From the NCBI RefSeq assembly GCF_016741875.1, contig NZ_JAERRF010000007.1, forward strand, positions 62,001 to 126,000: a stretch of 64,000 nt of DNA, in the 5' to 3' direction. Source of the stretch: Streptomyces coffeae (GTDB lineage Bacteria; Actinomycetota; Actinomycetes; Streptomycetales; Streptomycetaceae). Below the pieces are notes generated by a model. It saw only the letters and a program-made list of their open reading frames with translations, did no database searches and was not told the DNA's origin. The translations under genes were made by a program, and so were the position numbers. Below, in pieces: positions 8,728 through 16,559 of the stretch; the stretch's first letter is position 1; the number at the start of each line of letters is the position of its first letter.

Positions 8728-9375
8728 ATGAATCAAGACCGCACTGCAGGGACGCTGCGCCGGCTGCCGGTCCAGAAGCGCAGCGTCGAACGCTTCGAAC
8801 GGCTGCTGGATGCCTGCGCCGAACTCCTGGACGAGGTCGGCTATGCCGCGCTGACCACCAAGGAGGTGGCACGCAGAGCCGAGGTGCCCATCGGCACCCT
8901 CTACCAGTTCTTCTCCGACAGGGAGGGGCTGATCGGCGCGCTCGCCGCCCGCAATCTGGAGTCCTTTCTGGCGCGGGTCGCGGACCGGCTGGAGCGCGAG
9001 GCGCCCGACGGCATCTCGGGCATCGTGGAGGTGACCGTCGACGAGTTCGTCGCCATGCGCCGGACCGTCACCGGGTTCGGCGTGGTCGACTTCGGCGCGG
9101 TGGGACAGGATCACATCCTGGAGCCGAACCGGGACAACAACACCGCGGTCGCCGGATCGCTGCGCGCACTGACCGCCTCCCTGACCGGTGTCCAGGACAA
9201 CGCCGAACTCGAGATCGCCGTGCGGGTGGCCCTTGAGTGCGCGGACGGCGTGCTGCAACTGGCCTTCCACACCGATCCGCAGGGCGACCCCCAGCTGATC
9301 GCCGAGTGCAAACGGGTCCTCAACAGCTATCTGAACGATCGCATCCGGCTCCTGGCGACCAGTCAGCAGGCCTAG
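8728..9375 (+). CDS. TetR-family transcriptional regulator
   Basis: This 215-residue protein has an N-terminal TetR helix-turn-helix (about residues 20-65: RLLDACAELLDEVGYAALT, then VARRAEVPIGTLYQFFSDREGL) and a C-terminal ligand/dimer domain with ALTASLTGV near residue 150. An AUG preceded by GGTGGAA gives the start. It is divergent from the GH1 beta-glucosidase gene with about 60 bp between, so it probably controls that gene and itself. The broken transporter and alpha-galactosidase genes beyond it may once have been in its regulon. The inducer is not deducible. Confidence 0.85.
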   Translation: MNQDRTAGTLRRLPVQKRSVERFERLLDACAELLDEVGYAALTTKEVARRAEVPIGTLYQFFSDREGLIGALAARNLESFLARVADRLEREAPDGISGIVEVTVDEFVAMRRTVTGFGVVDFGAVGQDHILEPNRDNNTAVAGSLRALTASLTGVQDNAELEIAVRVALECADGVLQLAFHTDPQGDPQLIAECKRVLNSYLNDRIRLLATSQQA

Positions 9376-9390
9376 CGGACGGTCTTGACC

Positions 9391-9793
9391 TTAACGAGGC
9401 GGACAGCACGAGGGAGCCGGGCGCGACCCGGCGACCGTCGTCTGGATGCCGATGCAGACCAGCGTCGCCATGCAGACCAGCAAGTCCACGATCAGCCACG
9501 GCCGGCGGCGGCCGAACCGGCTGGTGGTGCGGTCGCTGAGCGCGCCGGCCAGCGGTGCGATGACGATTCCCGAGATCGAGCCCATCATGCTGACCCAGGC
9601 GTCACTGCCGACCTTTCCCACCGGGTCGATCCGGGCGATCTGCTCGGGCATCAGGAAAGGTGGTCGGCACCTGCATCGGGATGAACACCCCGACGCCGGC
9701 CAGGACGTACAGGGCGACCCAGCCCGGGCCGACCTTGCGGACAGGCTCGGCGAGGGCCTCGGGCCGCTCGCGGCGCTCGGGGGCGAGGCTCAT
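9391..9793 (-). pseudogene. MFS (sugar-type) transporter, frameshifted and truncated
   Basis: The start at 9793 reads MSLAPERRERPEALAEPV followed by PGWVALYVLAGVGVFIPMQ. At about 9655 the frame slips and continues as MPEQIARIDPVGKV with APLAGALSDRTTSRFGRRRPWL, the classic loop 2-3 signature of MFS/GPH-like carriers. It ends after roughly three membrane spans. Most of the transporter is missing, so it is non-functional. Its ATG overlaps the stop of the upstream alpha-galactosidase remnant (ATGA), showing that the pair was once a coupled operon. Confidence 0.75.
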
Positions 9794-10520
9794 CGGGGCA
9801 CTCTCCTGAGGTGGACGAGCTCGCTCGTCCAGTCGAAGGACAGCAGTGGCGGGAGCCCGTGGCTGAGCAGGACGGCGCCCTCGTGGACGGCACCGGTGCC
9901 CTCGTCCTGGTAGCGGGCATCGGGGTCGAGGCCCTTCAGCCGGGTGCCGGCTGCCGAGCGGGTCAGCGCGGACGGCTGGAACGGGAAGACGACGACCTCG
10001 TCCTCGGGCGGGCAGCACCTCACGTTCGACGTGGGCGTGCCAGCGGCGGCTGGTGAACACGGTCTCCCCGACGGGCACCCGGTCAGGCTGGAGCTGGAAC
10101 TCCCGGCCCCATTCCCCCACCACATGACTGATCCGGTAGTCGTCGCGGGCCGGCAGCGTCCAGGCGGCGGAGTCGAAGCGCAGGACCTCCACCGGCTCGT
10201 CCGCGGTGAGGATGGCCCAGCGCTCGATCTGGTCATGGCCTTCCCGGATCCGGTAGTTCAGGTCGAGAGCGAGGGAGCGGACACGGTCGGTGAAGGAGAG
10301 CGTGAGCCGGCCGTCGTCGACCGTGTGCGAGACGAACCGCCACTCGAAGCCGCGGACGCCGTCGCCGAACCGAACGGTCAGCCACGGCGTCCCGAAGCGC
10401 AGGCCGCCCTCGACCACGTACTCCTCGCCCCGGGGTCGCCGCCGGGGTCCTCTTCGGGCAGGTCGGCCGCGATGACGACGGCCTGTTCGCGTGAGGGACA
10501 CGAGCCCCCAACGCTCACCC
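9790..10520 (-). pseudogene. Alpha-galactosidase (GH36), central part deleted and frameshifted
   Basis: Pieces of a GH36 N-terminal beta-domain are readable: VEGGLRFGTPWLTVRF, then VEVLRFDSAAWTLPARDDY, then SHVVGEWGREFQ and ETVFTSRRW. After about 10000 another frame gives the GH36 C-terminus (RLKGLDPDARYQDEGTG, then EGAVLLSHGLPP, then ELVHL). The catalytic TIM barrel of several hundred residues, with both catalytic aspartates, is absent. A further frame change is needed at the 5' end (about 10420). The stop overlaps the start of the broken MFS gene. The pair would have imported and cleaved alpha-galactosides. Confidence 0.75.
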
Positions 10521-10582
10521 CCTGACGGGCTGTCGAAGATCGCTCCACCGGGCCGGGCCCTGGGCGCCGCCTCGTCGGTGCC

Positions 10583-12649
10583 TCAGTCGGCGTAGACGCC
10601 GACCTCCTGAAGCGAGTACCCCCACTGGGTGCCGCGCTCCAGCGCCTTGACGCGTACGTAGCGCGCCTGGGCTCCGGCGAAACGGGCCGTGTCCAGGCCG
10701 CCGTCACCGGAGGCTGTGGACCACACCGTCTTCCAGTTCGTGCCGTCCTCCGACAACTCGACGCGGTACGACTTCGCGTACGCCCGCTCCCAGTCGAGGG
10801 TGACGCGCTTGACCGGCTGCGCGGATCCGAGATCGATCCGCAGCCACTGGTCGTCGTTCCACTCGCTGGCCCAGCGGGTGCCCGTGTCGCCGTCCACCGC
10901 CTTCCCGGGCTTGAAGCTGACGGCCGGGTTCCACCACTCCGACGAGGACGCCGTCGCGGCCGCGCCCGCGGCGAGGTTCTTCCCGGCCTGGTACTTCTCG
11001 GAGTTCCCCCAGGTGCGGAGGTAGGACTCGGCTCCCGAGAAGAGGTCGTCGACGACCCCCTGGCCGCCGACGTTCCGGATGTCCTCGATCCAGTCCGGGA
11101 CCATGCCGTAGTGCGCGCCGCCGTCGGTGTTGAAGTCCCACGTGCGTTCGCCGGCGGTCTGCTTGTCGATCACCGAGCCGCCGTCCGTGCTGCGGAAGGG
11201 GTACTTCACCGGGTTCGGGGTGTCCCCGCCCCGTGGAGCCGGCCAGCCTCCGACACCGTTCATGTCGGTGCCGTAGCCGTAGCCGACCTTGTACTTCTCG
11301 CGCAGCGCGTCCGTGCGCTTGGCCTCCGCGCTGAAGGCCTCGGAGCCGCTCATGTACTGGGCGGCGAACCCGCCGAGCTTGTAGAGGCGTTCGGTCCAGC
11401 TCAGGTCCATCCAACTGTGCGAGGAGATGGCGCCGGGGTACGACTCGGATTCGAGGATGCCGAAGGCCTGGTCAGCGGCCTTGACGCTCATGTGGTCAAG
11501 CTCCAGCATCATGTTGCGCTTCATCATGCCGCGCACCGCGTACGCACCCAGGTCGGTCAGTCCGCGGGTGTTGCACTGCGCGCCCGAGGCGTACGAGGGG
11601 ACGGCCACGCCCTTCGGGAGCCGCTTCTCCGCCTCCGGTGCCGCCGCGTTGCCGATGGGGTTGTCGTGCTGGGGGCCGCGGCAGGTCTCCGTCTTCCAGA
11701 ACGTGCCGGTCGACAGGAACTGGCCCACGTTGATGGCCGTACCGAGCGTGCCGGAGTCGAAGCGCACCCCGCACAGGGCATTGTCGAACTTGTGGCACAG
11801 GAACATGCTGCTGACGCCCAGTTCCTTCAGCTCGTCCAGGCCCCGGTCGATGTCCTCCTTGCTGCACTGCGCCACGTCCAGGATCTGCTTGCAGCCGAAC
11901 GGCTCCGAGGTCTCGACGCCCAGGACGACGGCCAGCTTGCCCTGCTCGATGACCTTTCGGGCCTGCGCGCTGTTCGTGACGATCCGGAACCAGCCCTTGC
12001 CCGGGCCGCCGTACATCTTGTCGACGAAGGCCTGCATGTCGTATGTCTTCTTCGCCTCGAGACGAATGGCGGTCATCTCGTCACAGCTGCGGTCCTTGAA
12101 GAAGTAGACCGAGCAGATCACGCCGTTGGTGACCAGGTCGTTGACCAGCACCCGCTGGCCGCCGCGCCATGCCCGCTCGATCCAGGCGTAGTAGTTCTGC
12201 TGGTGCGTCAGCGAGTCGTGGGCGGGCCAGTCCTTGAAGGTGGGCCACCCGTTGGGGTCGTGCTTGCCGTCACCGCCCTTGGTGATCATGTCGAAGATGG
12301 CGAGCGAGCCGTCGGGGTAGTGCTCGGGGCAGTCCTTGAGCGCGTCGGTGACGCCCTGCTCCGAGAACGGCTTGCCGCAGATCAGCCGGCCACCGAAGCC
12401 CTCGTTGGACATGATGTGGTCGTGGGCGTCGACGAAGCCCCTGACGCGGCCCTGGGCGTCGGTGCCCTTAAAGGGCTCGCCCGTGACATTGATCTGCGAG
12501 TCGGGTGCGGGCCTCGCGGACGGATCCCACCAGTTGGACTCCGCCGCGGAGCTGGGCACCGGACCGAGCACCAGGGCGGTCACGGCGAGAAGCAGCGACA
12601 CCACCGCGAGCGATCTGATTCTGCGGCGCAAAGGTTGAACGATGACCAT
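10583..12649 (-). CDS. Secreted M19-like metallohydrolase with C-terminal discoidin (CBM32-type) domain
   Basis: This 688-residue protein has a signal peptide of about 35 residues (RRRIRSLAVVSLLLAVTA, cleavage near SSAAES). The central part of about 480 residues looks like the amidohydrolase/membrane-dipeptidase superfamily. Putative metal ligands occur in order: VDAHDH near residue 75, VLGVETSE near 240, LELDHMS near 385, and SSHSWMDLS near 410. The last 130 residues form an F5/8 type C discoidin fold (from NLAAGAAATASSSEWW through DGDTGTRWASEWNDDQWLRIDLG), which binds carbohydrate or other surface ligands. Several cysteine pairs fit an extracellular protein. The ATG at 12649 follows AAGGA with good spacing. 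The substrate is unknown; dipeptide or amide bonds near a glycan are possible. Confidence 0.75.
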   Translation of the reverse strand: MVIVQPLRRRIRSLAVVSLLLAVTALVLGPVPSSAAESNWWDPSARPAPDSQINVTGEPFKGTDAQGRVRGFVDAHDHIMSNEGFGGRLICGKPFSEQGVTDALKDCPEHYPDGSLAIFDMITKGGDGKHDPNGWPTFKDWPAHDSLTHQQNYYAWIERAWRGGQRVLVNDLVTNGVICSVYFFKDRSCDEMTAIRLEAKKTYDMQAFVDKMYGGPGKGWFRIVTNSAQARKVIEQGKLAVVLGVETSEPFGCKQILDVAQCSKEDIDRGLDELKELGVSSMFLCHKFDNALCGVRFDSGTLGTAINVGQFLSTGTFWKTETCRGPQHDNPIGNAAAPEAEKRLPKGVAVPSYASGAQCNTRGLTDLGAYAVRGMMKRNMMLELDHMSVKAADQAFGILESESYPGAISSHSWMDLSWTERLYKLGGFAAQYMSGSEAFSAEAKRTDALREKYKVGYGYGTDMNGVGGWPAPRGGDTPNPVKYPFRSTDGGSVIDKQTAGERTWDFNTDGGAHYGMVPDWIEDIRNVGGQGVVDDLFSGAESYLRTWGNSEKYQAGKNLAAGAAATASSSEWWNPAVSFKPGKAVDGDTGTRWASEWNDDQWLRIDLGSAQPVKRVTLDWERAYAKSYRVELSEDGTNWKTVWSTASGDGGLDTARFAGAQARYVRVKALERGTQWGYSLQEVGVYAD

Positions 12650-12659
12650 CGCGTAGATC

Positions 12660-13197
12660 CTTAAAGGTGAGCAGGGCTCATATTCTGCTCTACGTTAGGG
12701 ACGCGAGCCCACAACGCCAACCCCCTGGCGGCGTTCACGTTCGGCAGTTCACGCGTCCTTGGTCAGGGTGGCAGCGTCTCCTACGGAACGGTCCACCGCT
12801 ACATGTCCGCCCATCCACGCATGGCCACAGACACCTTGACCAGTCACCCCGAACGGGCCCCGGGGAACTATCTCGCCACCACTCAACAGACGTTCCGCAG
12901 GGCAGCGTTCAAGCATGACCGGGTCCTGCTGACCGCGGTTCGGCGAGAGCCCGCCCGGCACGGCCTCGATGCCTCCTTCGCCGAGATGAGCGACGCATTC
13001 GTGCTCGGTCTGGCTGCCGGGAACTCATGGAACATGCTCTCCGGATTCCAGGAGGGGCTCGTTGTCCGCCTGGGCCGGGGCCACGACCTACCTGCTGGCA
13101 CAGTCAGGCGCCGACAGGTACTTGGTGGACTGCTCAACGAGTACCACACCACGCCACCCCGACTGCCCCACCATCCACAGCAATTGCCACCACCGAC
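12660..13197. other. Intergenic stretch with a possible degraded coding remnant
   Basis: No intact gene could be supported. The plus strand holds a frame from about 12770 to 13150 with protein-like composition (GTVHRYMSAHPRMATDTL, then FAEMSDAFVLGLAAGNSW, then GLVVRLGRG). It lacks a convincing start and recognisable family, and runs into non-coding DNA. It may be the remains of an unidentified gene. The promoter of the secreted hydrolase gene should be at about 12660-12720. Confidence 0.3.
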
Positions 13198-13752
13198 TCA
13201 TTTCGTCCTCAGCTTGCGGTTTCCGGCTCGGTTCTTCGCGATGTTTCGTGTCTTCTTGGTTCTGCCTGACTGGGCGAGCAGGGCGAGTACCGCCAGCGAC
13301 GTCGACTTCTCGGCGAGGACGCGCTGCATCCAGTCCGTGACCGTCGCCAACTCGGCCGGTGTCGGCATGTGACCGTCCTTGATGGACAGGTAGAAAAGCC
13401 AGTCGTGGATGCGGCGGCGAATGAACTCGCGGTTCCCTTCCGTCTTGAGCTGGTCGATCTCTGGCAGTAGTTCGGCCGACCACTGCCTGAACTCGGCGGG
13501 ACCGGTCACCTTCATGGCGATCCTGTCCACGAGGGCGACCACCGCCGTCTTGGACACCATGTCGATGGGGTCGCGCAGGATCGTGGCCACGATCGCGCGG
13601 TCTCGGTCGCGGCTCCGCGAGGAAGCGGTTACCGAGACGACACGTTGGTACGCGGACGATCGGACGTGCTCGTCCGCGACGGCATCGTCGACGTTCACGT
13701 CGACGATGCCGGCCCCCGCTAGCAACTCGGCCACATCGGAATGCAATGTCAT
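13198..13752 (-). CDS. Hypothetical protein, candidate immunity partner of the adjacent Rhs remnant
   Basis: This 184-residue protein begins MTLHSDVAELLAGAGIVDVN. It is mostly helical and Asp/Arg-rich with a basic tail (KKTRNIAKNRAGNRKLRTK). I do not recognise a named domain. Its ATG lies four bases after the TGA that ends the Rhs C-terminal frame, with AAGGGA as ribosome site. Rhs toxin-tip genes are normally followed immediately by their immunity gene, so this position is the main clue to function. The gene itself looks intact although its neighbour is broken. The immunity role is inference from context only. Confidence 0.5.
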   Translation of the reverse strand: MTLHSDVAELLAGAGIVDVNVDDAVADEHVRSSAYQRVVSVTASSRSRDRDRAIVATILRDPIDMVSKTAVVALVDRIAMKVTGPAEFRQWSAELLPEIDQLKTEGNREFIRRRIHDWLFYLSIKDGHMPTPAELATVTDWMQRVLAEKSTSLAVLALLAQSGRTKKTRNIAKNRAGNRKLRTK

Positions 13753-13756
13753 CGCT

Positions 13757-14209
13757 TCATCCCTTGTCGCAAGTTTGGTTCTTGGCGGCCTCGCGCCGCT
13801 CCCGTTCAGCCTGCTCCTCCGCCTGATTTCGCCTGCCGTCGTACTCGTGCACGACGATGCGCACGCCGTTCTTGCTGACGTCGAGGAGGGACAGTCCGAG
13901 AGGGGCAAGCCACATGAACGGGTTGGGAACGTAACTGTGCGGCGCGTAGCCGTCGGCGAGACCGATCGGATCTGAGGTGAGGTAGGTAGCGGGCGGTTTC
14001 GGGATCGTAGTGGCGGAAGTGGTGGTAGTTCAGGCCGGTTTCGGGGTCGGCGCATTGGCCGGGGAAGCGTAGGGGGCAGTCGATGCTCCCCTCACCGACG
14101 AGTGGGGTGGGGAGGGGGGTGCCCCAGAGGGTGGTGCGGTGTTGCCAGGCCAAACGACCTTCGGGGGTGAGGAGTTCGGTGGGAGCGTCACTCGGGCGGA
14201 GGCATGGCA
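13757..14209 (-). pseudogene. Rhs/YD-repeat protein C-terminal fragment with frameshift
   Basis: The frame from 14209 carries the Rhs core end: PTELLTPEGRLAWQHRTTLWG, then PLRFPGQCADPETGLNYHHF, then RHYDPETARYL. At about 13979-13988 an apparent 4-bp tandem duplication (CTAC CTAC) shifts the frame. In the restored frame it continues TSDPIGLADGYAPHSYVPNP and WLAPLGL, the canonical toxin boundary. A tip of only about 45 residues follows (SLLDVSKNGVRIVVHEYDG, then a charged helix) and ends at TGA 13757. The N-terminal several hundred residues of repeats are missing, and the 5' end abuts a sulfatase scrap. Rhs tips are usually polymorphic toxins; this tip is short and probably truncated. Confidence 0.75.
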
Positions 14210-14262
14210 CGCGCGCAGATCCGTCTCATGGAGAGCGTTGCTCGGTGAAGCGGACTCCCTGA

Positions 14263-14368
14263 CCGCCAGGCGGTCCAGATCAGGGTCCTGGTGCGGGGCG
14301 CCGTAAGGGGACAGGCTGGCCCAGCCGTGGTCATCGGCGAGGACGACGGGGAAGTCCGGCCGACGCAT
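14263..14368 (-). pseudogene. Sulfatase N-terminal fragment
   Basis: About 35 codons read MRRPDFPVVLADDHGW followed by SLSPYGAPHQDPDLDRLAVRE. They match the opening of type I sulfatases, where the DD pair of LADDxGW binds the active-site calcium and TPNLDRLA follows. Everything beyond is replaced by the Rhs fragment, so only the first fragment survives. The junction is at about 14260. Confidence 0.55.
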
Positions 14369-14417
14369 GGTGGGTTGCGGTCATGGGCCCCGTGTATGCC
14401 CTGGCCGGTACGCCCGT

Positions 14418-15815
14418 TCAGCAAAGCGATGTCATCGAGCCCTGGACGATCTCCGTGTCGGGAATCCAGTTGCCGTGGAAGCCGAACGGAATGCGGTGCG
14501 GCAGGTGAACACGAGCGATGGGGCCGGCATTGATGTCAGCCGCGTCGAGTACCACGAGCTCGGCCAGGTTGGTGTTTGCGTCGTGGACGACGGAGAGGAT
14601 CCAGCCGTCGTCTTCGCCTTCGGCGTTCCGTCGCGGCACGAATGCGGGTTCCATGGTGACCCGCGCCGGCCCGTAGTGGTGGATCTGGCTGGTGCCGGTC
14701 ACGGTGTCGACCTTGACCAACGGCCCTGTTTCCAGACCGCCGTTCGTTTGGCTACGCTCGACGTCGTCGGTGATCTCCAGGCCGTGGGCGCCGACCCCGG
14801 CGAACCAGCCGTAGCGATGAGGGCGGCCGACCAGCTCGGCGTTGATGCGTGGGAACTCCACGCTGTAGTCACCGATCGCCTCTTCGTTGACGGCGCCCGT
14901 GGCCGGATTGATCGCCCAGCGTACGAGGGTTGGCACACTGCCGCCGGGGCCGTGCATGTCACGGAGGAACACTTCGTCGTAGCGGATGACGTCGAGGGTG
15001 AGGGAGCCATCGGGGTTGTCGTAGGCGTTGAGCACATGGAACACGAAGCACCGTGGTACCTCGATCCACTGGATCTGCTCGGCGGTGCCTCCGACCGGTA
15101 CGAGTCCGACCCGTGCCGGGTGTCGGTCATCCCAAACGTAGGGCAGGTTCGACACCGGTTCGCCGGCCTGCGCGCGGCGCATGCCTGCGGCCAGCGTGAC
15201 GGGGAGATCGAGAACGACGACGCGTGTCTCGGTCAATGCCATGTCGTGGATCATCGGCCCGTCGTCGAGGTCGATGTCGCTGGTGTGCTTGACCTTGCCG
15301 TCGTCGTCGAGGACGACGTAGCGCGTGGCGGTGAAATTCGGGTTGTAGGTGATGGCGTGCATGTCGCCGGTCACCGGGTCGGTCTTGGGGTGCGCGGTGA
15401 ATCCGCGGCCGAGCGTGCCGTCGCAGTCCCAGACCGCCATGCGTGCAAGGTCAGGGGTGATCTCCACCGGCGGCCTGCCCGCCTCCGCGAGAGCGAGGAT
15501 GCGTCCGCTGTGAGCCAGGACGTTGGTGTTCGGTGTGTGGGCTTCGCTCTCGACGAAGCGGCTGCGGTACCACTCCGCTCTGCCGTCGCGCAGCCGAATG
15601 CCGTGCACCATGCCCGCGCCGGAGAACCAGTGATAGGTGGCAGGGTCGACCTGCTCCCTCGGATTGGGGCCTATTCGAAGGTAGCGGCCGTTCAGTTCCC
15701 TCGGCAGCGCACCGGTGACGGTCAGTTGGGACGTGCTCACCTCCTCGGCGACGGGGGCGTAGTTGCCGCTGAGGTAGAAATTTTCTGCTGCCGTCTCCGT
15801 CACTTCGTTCTCCAT
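14418..15815 (-). CDS. Carotenoid oxygenase (RPE65/lignostilbene dioxygenase family)
   Basis: This 465-residue non-heme iron dioxygenase begins at ATG 15815. It opens GNYAPVAEEVSTSQLTVTGA with PRELNGRYLRIGPNP, the family N-terminal signature. Four histidine iron ligands can be placed: FTAHPKTD, MIHDMALT, FVFHVLNAYD and GFHGNWIPD at the end. The enzyme would split a conjugated double bond of a carotenoid, apocarotenoid or stilbenoid in the cytoplasm or at the membrane. It lies divergent from a PadR regulator with an inverted repeat between, so phenolic-type or xenobiotic inducers are plausible. The C-terminus (EIVQGSMTSLC) runs a few residues past the last His region, as is normal. No carotenoid biosynthesis genes are nearby. 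Confidence 0.9.
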   Translation of the reverse strand: MENEVTETAAENFYLSGNYAPVAEEVSTSQLTVTGALPRELNGRYLRIGPNPREQVDPATYHWFSGAGMVHGIRLRDGRAEWYRSRFVESEAHTPNTNVLAHSGRILALAEAGRPPVEITPDLARMAVWDCDGTLGRGFTAHPKTDPVTGDMHAITYNPNFTATRYVVLDDDGKVKHTSDIDLDDGPMIHDMALTETRVVVLDLPVTLAAGMRRAQAGEPVSNLPYVWDDRHPARVGLVPVGGTAEQIQWIEVPRCFVFHVLNAYDNPDGSLTLDVIRYDEVFLRDMHGPGGSVPTLVRWAINPATGAVNEEAIGDYSVEFPRINAELVGRPHRYGWFAGVGAHGLEITDDVERSQTNGGLETGPLVKVDTVTGTSQIHHYGPARVTMEPAFVPRRNAEGEDDGWILSVVHDANTNLAELVVLDAADINAGPIARVHLPHRIPFGFHGNWIPDTEIVQGSMTSLC

Positions 15816-15849
15816 TCGGTCACTGATGCCAAAAGCGACCGTACAAGTT

Positions 15850-15887
15850 GGACGGTTCAGAATGTAATATTGGGGTTGAGACCGTCC
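15850..15887. promoter_or_regulatory. Inverted repeat GGACGGT...ACCGTCC, candidate PadR operator
   Basis: Arms GGACGGT (15850-15856) and ACCGTCC (15881-15887) flank an AT-rich 24-base spacer containing AATGTAATAT. The element lies between the divergent carotenoid oxygenase and PadR genes. It would cover the promoters of both, matching the usual placement of PadR operators. Confidence 0.5.
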
Positions 15888-15903
15888 GAACCAGGAGATC
15901 GCC

Positions 15904-16500
15904 ATGGCAGCCTTGCCCATCAGCGCGTATGTCGTTCTCGGGCTGCTCGAAGAGCAACAGGAGGCGACTCCCTACCAGCTCGATCAGCAAATCCAGCAGG
16001 GCATCGGCAACTTCTGGGTGTTCCCGCGATCTCAGCTGTACGCAGAGGCCGGGCGTCTGGCACGCCGCGGACTGGTCGTCGAGCGCCGGGAAGAGACGGG
16101 GCGGCGCCGCCGCACCCTGGCGATCACCGATGCGGGACGGGAAGAACTGCGTCGGTGGCTGGAGACTCCAACGGACGCGACCACTGAGATCCACGACGAG
16201 GGTGTACTCCGGTTGTTTTTCCAGCCTCTTGGCCGGGGCAGCGCCAGCACCCACTGCAATTCCGCCGTAGAGGCGGTCGCCAAACTTGCCGAAGAGCAGA
16301 CCGCGGCTCACCAAAACCGTCTGGCCAGGTATCGGCGAGAGGCGGAATCAGATCGTTTGCCGCCAGGAACGCCCCAACGAGCTGCCCTGGAACTCGGTCT
16401 CAGATTCGAGCAGATGATCAGCGATTTCTGGCGTGAAATCAGAGAATCTCCCGCGGACTTGCTCGCCCCCTCACGGGAGGGGGCGGAAGCTGGGGACTGA
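15904..16500 (+). CDS. PadR-family transcriptional regulator
   Basis: This 198-residue protein has an N-terminal winged helix (PISAYVVLGLLEEQQ, then TPYQLDQQIQQGIGNFW, then QLYAEAGRLARRGLVVER with the wing RRRRTLAITDAGREEL) and a C-terminal Vir-type helical dimerisation domain (from EEQTAAHQNRLARYRREAES to MISDFWREI). PadR proteins usually repress divergent genes and are released by phenolic or drug-like ligands. AGGAG lies upstream of the ATG. The neighbouring divergent gene encodes a carotenoid/stilbene-type dioxygenase, the likely target. It converges with the epoxide hydrolase gene downstream. Confidence 0.85.
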   Translation: MAALPISAYVVLGLLEEQQEATPYQLDQQIQQGIGNFWVFPRSQLYAEAGRLARRGLVVERREETGRRRRTLAITDAGREELRRWLETPTDATTEIHDEGVLRLFFQPLGRGSASTHCNSAVEAVAKLAEEQTAAHQNRLARYRREAESDRLPPGTPQRAALELGLRFEQMISDFWREIRESPADLLAPSREGAEAGD

Positions 16501-16559
16501 CCGGGCAACGCCTTGAGCCGGATCAGGCGGTGATCGAGTGCCGGGTCGCCGAGCCGCGT

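Noticed and set aside
11111..12664. 517-codon plus-strand frame opposite the secreted M19-like gene
   Set aside because: It is rich in Val/Gly/His with no domain and lies entirely inside the real gene.
14367..16187. 606-codon plus-strand open frame opposite the carotenoid oxygenase gene
   Set aside because: The opposite strand has all family motifs of a real enzyme; this frame has shadow-type composition.
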